Positions 20,467-25,365 of a stretch of 25,365 nucleotides of DNA are shown here, one piece after another. A program made the translations under genes and the position numbers. Under the pieces are notes generated by a model that was not told where the DNA came from, made no database searches, and was given only the letters and a program-made list of their open reading frames with translations. Location of the stretch: NCBI GenBank assembly GCA_002422665.1, contig DITA01000006.1, positions 1-25,365 on the forward strand, read 5' to 3'. Every line of letters starts with the position of its first letter. Within the stretch, counting starts at the first letter, position 1. The stretch is from Cloacibacterium caeni_C. GTDB lineage: Bacteria > Bacteroidota > Bacteroidia > Flavobacteriales > Weeksellaceae.

Positions 20467-23082
20467 TTACAATGTTTTTAATTTTTCTTCTAAAATTGCA
20501 ATTTTATCTTGCGCATCTTTTTGTTTTTTGCGCTCGTTTTCCACTACTTGAGCAGGAGCACCTGCAACAAATTTTTCGTTAGATAATTTCTTTTCTACCG
20601 AAATTAAGAATCCTTTTAAGTATTTTAGTTCTTCTTCTGTTTTTGCTTTTTCTTCGCCTAAATCAAGGTTTTCACTCAATGGAATAGAAACTTCTGTAGC
20701 TCCTACTAAGAACGTGAAACTTGGTTTATCTGTTTTATTTCCGAAATTAATTTCAGAGATGTTGGCTAATTTTTTCACCACCGCTTCATTTTCAAAAGCA
20801 ACAGCATTGGTAAATAATTCTACGGCTTCTCTTGGCGAAATCCCTTTGCTTTGACGGTAATTTCTAACGCCAGAAATCAATTCTTTAGCCGTTTCAAAGG
20901 CTTTTATATTTTCTTCACTGAAAGATTCTGCTTTTTTCTGTTGAGCAATCACCAAAGCTTCTTCTGCGCTTCTTTCCGAAATTGCCTGGTACAATTCTTC
21001 CGTTAAGAACGGCATGAAAGGATGTAATAATCTCATTAATTCTTCGAAGTAAGCAATGGTTTTATCGTAAACTTCTTGAGAAATTCCTTCTCCATAATTG
21101 GGTTTAATAGCTTCTAAGTACCACGCACAGAAATCGTCCCAAATCAGTTTATAAATCAAATGCAATGCATCAGAAATTCTGAATTTTGAGAATTGGTCAT
21201 TGATTTCGGCAATGGTTTTATTCATTTGGTTTCCGAACCATTCTATCGTTTGCAAATCTGCTTCATTTGCTGGTTTGTCTTCTTTTTTCCAACCTTGAAT
21301 GAGTCGGAAAGCATTCCAGATTTTAGTCGCGAAGTTTCTTCCCTGCAACATTAAGTCTTCATCAAAAAGCAAGTCATTACCCGCTGCTGAACTCAATAAA
21401 ATCCCTACTCTTACTCCATCTGCACCATATTTTTCAATCAATTCTATTGGGTCTGGAGAGTTTCCGAGTGATTTAGACATTTTTCTGCGTTGCTTATCCC
21501 TTACAATTCCTGTAAAATATACATTTTTGAAAGGAACTTCGCCTTTAAATTCTAATCCTGCCATAATCATTCTGGCTACCCAGAAGAAAATAATATCTGG
21601 ACCAGTTACCAAGTCAGAAGTCGGATAATAATACTTGATGTCTTCATTGTTTTCGTCTAACATTCCATCAAAAACAGACATAGGCCATAACCAAGAAGAG
21701 AACCAAGTATCTAGAGCATCTTCGTCTTGTTTTAAGTTGTCAGTTGTTAGTTGTTGGTTGTTGGTTTTTTCTTTGGCTAAAACCAAAGCTTCTTCTATAT
21801 TTTCGGCAACTACATAATCCTCACTTCCTTCTCCATAATAATACGCTGGAATTTGTTGACCCCACCACAATTGACGAGAAATATTCCAATCGCGGATGTT
21901 TTCCATCCAATGTCTGTACGTATTTTTAAATTTTTCTGGGTGGAACTTCACCTCATCATTCATTACTACATCCAAAGCTGGCTTCGCAATTTCAGACATT
22001 TTCAGGAACCATTGTTGAGAGATTTTTGGTTCAATCACAGCTCCAGTTCTCTCAGAAGTTCCTACTTTATTTACATAATCTTCGGCTTTTACCAAAAGAT
22101 TATTTTCTTCTAATTCTTTTGCAATCAGTTTTCTAACCTCAAATCTATCTTTTCCGTTGTAATGTAATCCGTGTTCATTGAGTTTACCATCATCATCTAA
22201 TGCATCAATCATTGGCAAATTATGCTTTTGCCCTATTTCGTAGTCGTTAATATCGTGAGCTGGAGTGATTTTCAACGCTCCAGTTCCGAATTCCATGTCT
22301 ACATATTCATCTTCAATAATTGGAATGACTCTATTTACAATCGGAACGATTACATTTTTACCTTTCAGATGAGCATATTTTTCATCATTTGGATTTACAC
22401 AAACCGCTACGTCCCCGAAAATGGTTTCTGGACGAGTCGTTGCCACAGAAATAAACTCTTCAGAACCTTCAATTTTATATTTAAGGTACCAAAGTTTCCC
22501 ATTGAGTTCTTTATAAATTACCTCTTCATCAGAAATATTGGTTTTAGCTTCTGGATCCCAGTTCACCATTCTATAACCTCTGTAAATCAAACCTTTATTG
22601 TATAAATCAACGAAAGATTTGATGACTTGAGCAGATAGTTTCGGTTCCATTGTGAAACGCGTTCTGTCCCAATCACAAGAACAACCTAATTTTTTTAACT
22701 GTTCAAGAATTGTTCCGCCATATTTATGCGTCCAATCCCAAGCGTGAACTAAAAATTCATCTCGGGTAATATCAGACTTATTAATTCCTTCAGATTTCAG
22801 TTTTGCTACCACTTTAGCTTCAGTAGCGATAGAAGCGTGGTCTGTTCCCGGAACCCAAAGTGCATTAAACCCTTGCATTCTGGCTCTTCTTACCAAAACA
22901 TCTTGAATGGTATTGTTTAACATGTGTCCCATGTGAAGAATTCCCGTCACGTTTGGTGGCGGAATTACAATCGTGTAAGGAGGTCTGTTATCTGGAGTAG
23001 AATGAAAATAATTGTTTTCTAACCAGTAATTGTACCACTTCTGTTCTGTTTCCTGAGGATTATATTTTTCTGAAATTTGCAT
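20467..23082 (-). CDS. valS: valyl-tRNA synthetase
   Basis: An 871-residue class I aminoacyl-tRNA synthetase that charges tRNA-Val and edits mis-acylated threonine. The HIGH motif is HMGHM at 50-54 (PPPNVTGILHMGHMLNN), the KMSKS motif is at 534-538 (RRKMSKSLGNSPDP), and the editing domain includes VATTRPETIFGDVAVCVNP and ITPAHDINDYEIG. The C-terminal part (EEKAKTEEELKYLKGFLISVEKKLSNEKF...) is the usual coiled-coil arm. Length is normal. Oddity: residues about 440-450 (TNNQQLTTDN) are encoded by a period-7 repeat of the same kind found between genes, giving a small in-frame insertion just before LKQDEDALDTWFSSWLWP. A TATTTTTG box is 37 nt upstream. No terminator is obvious after the stop. Confidence 0.97.
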   Translation of the reverse strand: MQISEKYNPQETEQKWYNYWLENNYFHSTPDNRPPYTIVIPPPNVTGILHMGHMLNNTIQDVLVRRARMQGFNALWVPGTDHASIATEAKVVAKLKSEGINKSDITRDEFLVHAWDWTHKYGGTILEQLKKLGCSCDWDRTRFTMEPKLSAQVIKSFVDLYNKGLIYRGYRMVNWDPEAKTNISDEEVIYKELNGKLWYLKYKIEGSEEFISVATTRPETIFGDVAVCVNPNDEKYAHLKGKNVIVPIVNRVIPIIEDEYVDMEFGTGALKITPAHDINDYEIGQKHNLPMIDALDDDGKLNEHGLHYNGKDRFEVRKLIAKELEENNLLVKAEDYVNKVGTSERTGAVIEPKISQQWFLKMSEIAKPALDVVMNDEVKFHPEKFKNTYRHWMENIRDWNISRQLWWGQQIPAYYYGEGSEDYVVAENIEEALVLAKEKTNNQQLTTDNLKQDEDALDTWFSSWLWPMSVFDGMLDENNEDIKYYYPTSDLVTGPDIIFFWVARMIMAGLEFKGEVPFKNVYFTGIVRDKQRRKMSKSLGNSPDPIELIEKYGADGVRVGILLSSAAGNDLLFDEDLMLQGRNFATKIWNAFRLIQGWKKEDKPANEADLQTIEWFGNQMNKTIAEINDQFSKFRISDALHLIYKLIWDDFCAWYLEAIKPNYGEGISQEVYDKTIAYFEELMRLLHPFMPFLTEELYQAISERSAEEALVIAQQKKAESFSEENIKAFETAKELISGVRNYRQSKGISPREAVELFTNAVAFENEAVVKKLANISEINFGNKTDKPSFTFLVGATEVSIPLSENLDLGEEKAKTEEELKYLKGFLISVEKKLSNEKFVAGAPAQVVENERKKQKDAQDKIAILEEKLKTL
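21735..21764. repeat. period-7 repeat inside valS
   Basis: Four full heptads of the form RGTTGTY (AGTTGTC, AGTTGTT, AGTTGTT, GGTTGTT) plus two bases run in perfect register. On the coding strand they read CAACCAA, CAACTAA and CAACTGA. The frame used avoids the TAA and TGA hidden in these units. Confidence 0.85.
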
Positions 23083-23119
23083 AAAATTTTAAATAAAAAT
23101 GAGTTTGGCTTGTAATTTG

Positions 23120-23127
23120 CAAAAATA
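23120..23127 (-). promoter_or_regulatory. -7 promoter box of valS
   Basis: TATTTTTG on the minus strand, perfect TAnnTTTG, lies 37 nt before the valS ATG. No convincing TTTG at -33. Confidence 0.5.
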
Positions 23128-23215
23128 CGATAAAATGTGAATTTTTAAATGGTTAAAGCTCTTCTTTTTGAGAATTTTGGAATATGAATCAGACAAAATA
23201 AAATAAAAAGAAGAA

Positions 23216-23250
23216 TTTGGATTTAATTACAGAATTTATTTATAATTTTG
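23216..23250 (+). promoter_or_regulatory. promoter of the DUF1573 gene
   Basis: TTTG (23216-23219) and TAATTTTG (23243-23250, perfect TAnnTTTG) are separated by 23 nt. The ATG is 32 nt after the -7 box. Confidence 0.55.
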
Positions 23251-23282
23251 AACTTTAATTTACAACAAAAAACTTTCTAAAT

Positions 23283-23687
23283 ATGAAAAAATTTATGGGC
23301 GGTTTGTTGCTTATCGGAGGTTTTGTTTTCTCTTCTGCACAAACTATTTCTTTTGAAAAAACAACTATTGATTACGGTACTGTTCCTGTGAATGCAGATG
23401 GAAACAGAGTTTTTACTTTTAAAAATACTGGTAACAAGCCTTTAATCCTTTCTAACGTACAGCCAGGCTGTGGTTGCACCGCTTCTGAATGGCCAAAAGA
23501 GCCAGTGATGCCTGGTAAATCTGCACAGATTAAAGTTCATTATAACACTGCAAATGCTGCACCTTTCAAAAAATCTATCGATGTATTTTCTAACGACCCA
23601 GTAAACGGAAGAGTCGTTCTATACATCCAAGGAACAGTAGATGCAAATGCTAAAACTGAAGAAAAAACTTTGGCTCCAAAAAAATAA
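23283..23687 (+). CDS. secreted DUF1573 (ASH-like) protein
   Basis: A 134-residue exported protein. MKKFMGGLLLIGGFVFSSAQ is a classic Sec signal peptide with cleavage expected after SSA or SSAQ. The rest is one Ig-like beta-sandwich of the DUF1573 type: ISFEKTTIDYGTVPVNADGNRVFTFKNTGNKPLIL, then the family hallmark PGCGCTASEWPKEPVMPGKSAQIKVHYNT with the C-G-C-T motif, then VFSNDPVNGRVVLYIQGTV. Such proteins are very common in Bacteroidota, usually periplasmic or surface-exposed, without a defined biochemical role. The basic tail (KTEEKTLAPKK) is probably unstructured. It is a single-gene transcript with its own promoter and terminator. Confidence 0.92.
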   Translation: MKKFMGGLLLIGGFVFSSAQTISFEKTTIDYGTVPVNADGNRVFTFKNTGNKPLILSNVQPGCGCTASEWPKEPVMPGKSAQIKVHYNTANAAPFKKSIDVFSNDPVNGRVVLYIQGTVDANAKTEEKTLAPKK

Positions 23688-23710
23688 TTCTTTTTAAAAT
23701 TATTATACAA

Positions 23711-23738
23711 AAACCGACTTTAACCCGTCGGTTTTTTT
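23711..23738 (+). terminator. terminator of the DUF1573 gene
   Basis: The stem AAACCGAC (23711-23718) pairs with GTCGGTTT (23727-23734), with an 8-nt loop and a run of eight T overlapping its 3' arm. It lies 23 nt after the stop. Confidence 0.85.
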
Positions 23739-23771
23739 TATTATCTTTAGTTGAACAAAATATTTCAAAAA

Positions 23772-24647
23772 ATGGACACCAATTTCACCGATAACTTTCT
23801 TGTAAAAGAAAATCAAAAATTTAATCTCAAAGATTTCAACACCGATTATAAAGGCGAACTGACCAAAGAAGAAGGTCAAAAAATGCTCGATGCAGAGAAG
23901 AAAAAACTCTATGAACTTCAGGAAAAGCTTTACGCAGATGGCAGTCAATCACTTTTGGTTGTGATACAAGCGATGGATGCTGCAGGAAAAGACAGTTTGA
24001 TAGAACATGTTTTCGGTGGAGTAAATCCGCAAGGTTGTGAAGTGACCAGTTTTAAAACGCCAACTTCTAAAGAATACAGTCATGATTTCATCTGGAGGCA
24101 TTATTTGGCTTTACCAGAAAAAGGGAAAATAGGGATTTTCAACCGAAGCCATTACGAAAGTGTTTTGGTGTGTAAAGTGCATCCTGAATATAATCTAAGC
24201 GAAAAAGTTTGGAAATCTACTGACGAAATTGATGAAAAATTCTGGGAAAACAGATACGAAAGCATCAAAGATTTTGAAAAACATTTAGCCAGAAATGGAA
24301 CAAAAATTGTGAAAATTTTCCTCCATGTATCCAAAGAAGAGCAGAAAAAACGTTTCCTAGACCGAATTGTTGAACAAGAAAAAAACTGGAAATTTTCTAT
24401 GGGCGACTTAAAAGAACGTGCCGTTTTCGACCAATATATGAAAGCGTATGAAGAAGCCATTTCTGAAACCAGTAAAGATCACGCGCCTTGGTTTGTGATT
24501 CCTGCTGACCAAAAATGGTTTGCAAGAGTGGCCGCCATACAAATTATTATAGAAACGCTAGAAAAAATGAATCTGCAATATCCTACACTTTCAGAAGAAG
24601 ATAGAGCGGGATTGGATGATGCTAAAAAGCAGTTGGAAGCAGAATAA
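23772..24647 (+). CDS. ppk2: PPK2-family polyphosphate kinase
   Basis: A 291-residue polyphosphate:nucleotide phosphotransferase, an enzyme group that transfers phosphate between polyphosphate and nucleoside mono- or diphosphates. The Walker A-like motif is AMDAAGKD at 67-74, followed by HVFGGVNPQGCEVTSFKTPT. The Walker B/lid region reads KIGIFNRSHYESVLVCKVHP from 119, and the lid helices contain FLHVSKEEQKKRFLDRIVEQEKNWKFS. It is a single-domain PPK2. Direction (AMP, ADP or both) cannot be read reliably by eye. I start at the ATG at 23772-23774. A TTG at 23751 would add 7 residues but lies in the likely promoter region. The stop is only 4 nt from the 3' end of the convergent rnpB. Confidence 0.92.
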   Translation: MDTNFTDNFLVKENQKFNLKDFNTDYKGELTKEEGQKMLDAEKKKLYELQEKLYADGSQSLLVVIQAMDAAGKDSLIEHVFGGVNPQGCEVTSFKTPTSKEYSHDFIWRHYLALPEKGKIGIFNRSHYESVLVCKVHPEYNLSEKVWKSTDEIDEKFWENRYESIKDFEKHLARNGTKIVKIFLHVSKEEQKKRFLDRIVEQEKNWKFSMGDLKERAVFDQYMKAYEEAISETSKDHAPWFVIPADQKWFARVAAIQIIIETLEKMNLQYPTLSEEDRAGLDDAKKQLEAE

Positions 24648-24651
24648 AAAA

Positions 24652-24983
24652 CCACGAGAAAAACGATAAGCCGGATTCTGTTTCCCGATGAATCGGGACG
24701 CTTGTTATTTATCTACGGTTTACATTACTACAAACCTTGAGCTGGTTACCCCTCGATTTTCGGAGCGAGCTACTCCTATTTTTAGATTGCTCTAAAAAGC
24801 ATCGATATACTTACCATTGCATCGCATAGAGTTTACCTGGTTTCACTACAGCCGAACTGTACTTGCTTTCTGTTGCACTTGTCCTCGTCTCACGACGGAA
24901 GGTTGTTAACCTTTATGCTGCTCTGTGATGTCCGGACTTTCCTACCCCAATTTCTTGGAATCAACAAGCTGTTTTTCTCGTGG
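24652..24983 (-). ncRNA. rnpB: RNase P RNA (class A)
   Basis: The RNA subunit of RNase P, which trims the 5' leader from pre-tRNAs. On the minus strand the universally conserved GGAAAGTCCGGAC (around 24938) follows the 5' end, AGACGAGGACAAGTGCAACAG is in the middle with the usual spacing, and AGAATCCGGCTTATCG closes the 3' side. Ends are set by helix P1: 24971-24983 pairs with 24652-24664 over 13 bases (CCACGAGAAAAAC with its exact complement). Length of about 332 nt suits the class. A perfect TATCTTTG box ends 4 nt upstream. After P1 the minus strand continues with T-runs, so P1 may double as a terminator stem. The gene is convergent with ppk2. Confidence 0.94.
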
Positions 24984-24987
24984 AGTG

Positions 24988-24995
24988 CAAAGATA
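24988..24995 (-). promoter_or_regulatory. -7 promoter box of rnpB
   Basis: TATCTTTG on the minus strand, perfect TAnnTTTG, lies 4 nt before the first P1 base, so transcription would start at the mature 5' end. No standard TTTG at -33 is visible; the -33 region lies next to a period-7 repeat array. Confidence 0.6.
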
Positions 24996-25010
24996 CGGAA
25001 ATTTTGAATG

Positions 25011-25052
25011 TTAGATGTCAGATGTCAGAGGTTAGAGGTTAGAGGTTGGATG
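25011..25052. repeat. period-7 repeat array upstream of rnpB
   Basis: Six heptads (TTAGATG, TCAGATG, TCAGAGG, TTAGAGG, TTAGAGG, TTGGATG) run in strict register from 25011, starting 15 bp upstream of the rnpB -7 box. They are related in form to the arrays at 14270-14346 and 21735-21764. Confidence 0.85.
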
Positions 25053-25078
25053 TTGTGGAATGTATTTTTATTATTCTG

Positions 25079-25125
25079 AACCCTTACTGCGTTTTACAGA
25101 TTCCTCAAAAAACGCAGAAAGGGTT
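25079..25125. repeat. strong 15-bp hairpin in the gene-free right end
   Basis: AACCCT and CTGCGTTTT (25079-25095) pair with AAAACGCAG and AGGGTT (25109-25125). A symmetrical 2-nt internal loop separates the two parts and the terminal loop is 13 nt. It has no T-run in the right place to be a simple terminator. I see no gene from 24996 to the window end. Confidence 0.7.
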
Positions 25126-25195
25126 GGTTGTATTTTTCACTGAAAGTTTTTTAAAAAAAATTGGTTTCTAAAAATCCCTAAACTTGCGCCCCGAG

Positions 25196-25250
25196 TTGAG
25201 CGGAGCTATTTTTGTTTTTTTAGATTCTTCGATTCCGCTCAGAATGACAA
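25196..25250. repeat. head-to-head pair of GIY-YIG-type repeats without a gene
   Basis: TTGAGCGGAGCT at 25196-25207 faces TTCGATTCCGCTCAGAATGA (25228-25247, continuing CAA). The second matches the right repeat at 20410-20437 in about 20 of 23 positions. The orientation is the same as in the nuclease unit (TGAGCGGA left, TCCGCTCA right), but only 20 bp lie between them. Confidence 0.65.
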
Positions 25251-25253
25251 AAA

Positions 25254-25365
25254 ACAAAAAAGCAGGAGCGGAACGAGAAACCTAACGAAGTGGTTCGATG
25301 ACTTTAGGAGTCAAATTTGGCGCCCAAGAAAAAAAATATATTTTGGCATTCATTAATGAGCGCAT
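25254..25365. other. right edge: repeat-like sequence, no gene recognised
   Basis: The stretch includes AGCAGGAGCGGAACGAGAAA (about 25260-25279) and ACGAAGTGG, similar in flavour to the repeats at 3911-3947, and a 10-bp palindrome TCATTAATGA at 25350-25359. No long reading frame or RNA gene can be supported before the window ends. Confidence 0.4.

Noticed and set aside
23751..23771. TTG start for ppk2
   Set aside because: It overlaps a likely promoter region (TATCTTTA at about 23742), and the ATG at 23772 is a better start.

Overview
The window comes from a low-GC Bacteroidota genome, most probably class Flavobacteriia and the Chryseobacterium/Cloacibacterium (Weeksellaceae) lineage. This is inferred from the protein styles, from A-rich leaders without clear Shine-Dalgarno motifs, and from repeated Bacteroidota-type promoters (-7 box TAnnTTTG, sometimes with TTTG about 18-23 nt upstream). 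Most of it is ordinary chromosome: about two dozen genes, largely on the minus strand, with one plus-strand transporter operon in the middle.

Layout. 1-197: start of a polysaccharide-export-type lipoprotein, cut by the window edge. 409-2256: recX and glyA. 2328-3718: a small lysine-rich protein of unknown role, then a DUF72 protein. 3719-4070: a gene-free cluster of short repeats. 4071-4720: XRE regulator and membrane protein, overlapping by 4 nt, behind an operator-like palindrome. 4898-7719: nrdB-nrdA, a short class I ribonucleotide reductase without ATP-cones. 8051-13109: a MacAB-like efflux operon (ATPase, two permeases, membrane-fusion adaptor) interrupted by a four-helix-bundle (IVP/S23-type) gene. 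13152-15737: TPR, prfH and rtcB, read as rtcB-prfH-TPR, an RNA-repair/ribosome-rescue operon. 15900-16112: a compact unannotated transcript unit with promoter, nested helices or a 25-codon ORF, and terminator. 16147-20013: membrane protein, HD hydrolase, alpha/beta hydrolase, PfkB-family kinase and DUF4241 protein. 20044-20437: a GIY-YIG nuclease gene, broken by one stop codon, between perfect 28-bp inverted repeats. 20467-23082: valS. 23283-24647: DUF1573 secreted protein and PPK2 kinase. 24652-24983: RNase P RNA on the minus strand. 24996-25365: repeats only.

The least conventional material is the small repeat families. (i) The GIY-YIG unit with 28-bp inverted repeats has a nuclease-less head-to-head pair of related repeats at 25196-25250 and a solo copy at 4028-4042, an arrangement like REPIN/RAYT systems but with a GIY-YIG enzyme. 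(ii) Period-7 arrays (TTAGTTG/GTTGTTA type) occur three times, one of them translated in frame inside valS. (iii) GTGAATT-type repeats surround the four-helix-bundle gene in the efflux operon. Together with the small structured transcript at 15900-16112, these are the best candidates for undescribed biology. The housekeeping genes look intact. All family assignments come from reading motifs by eye; no database search was run.
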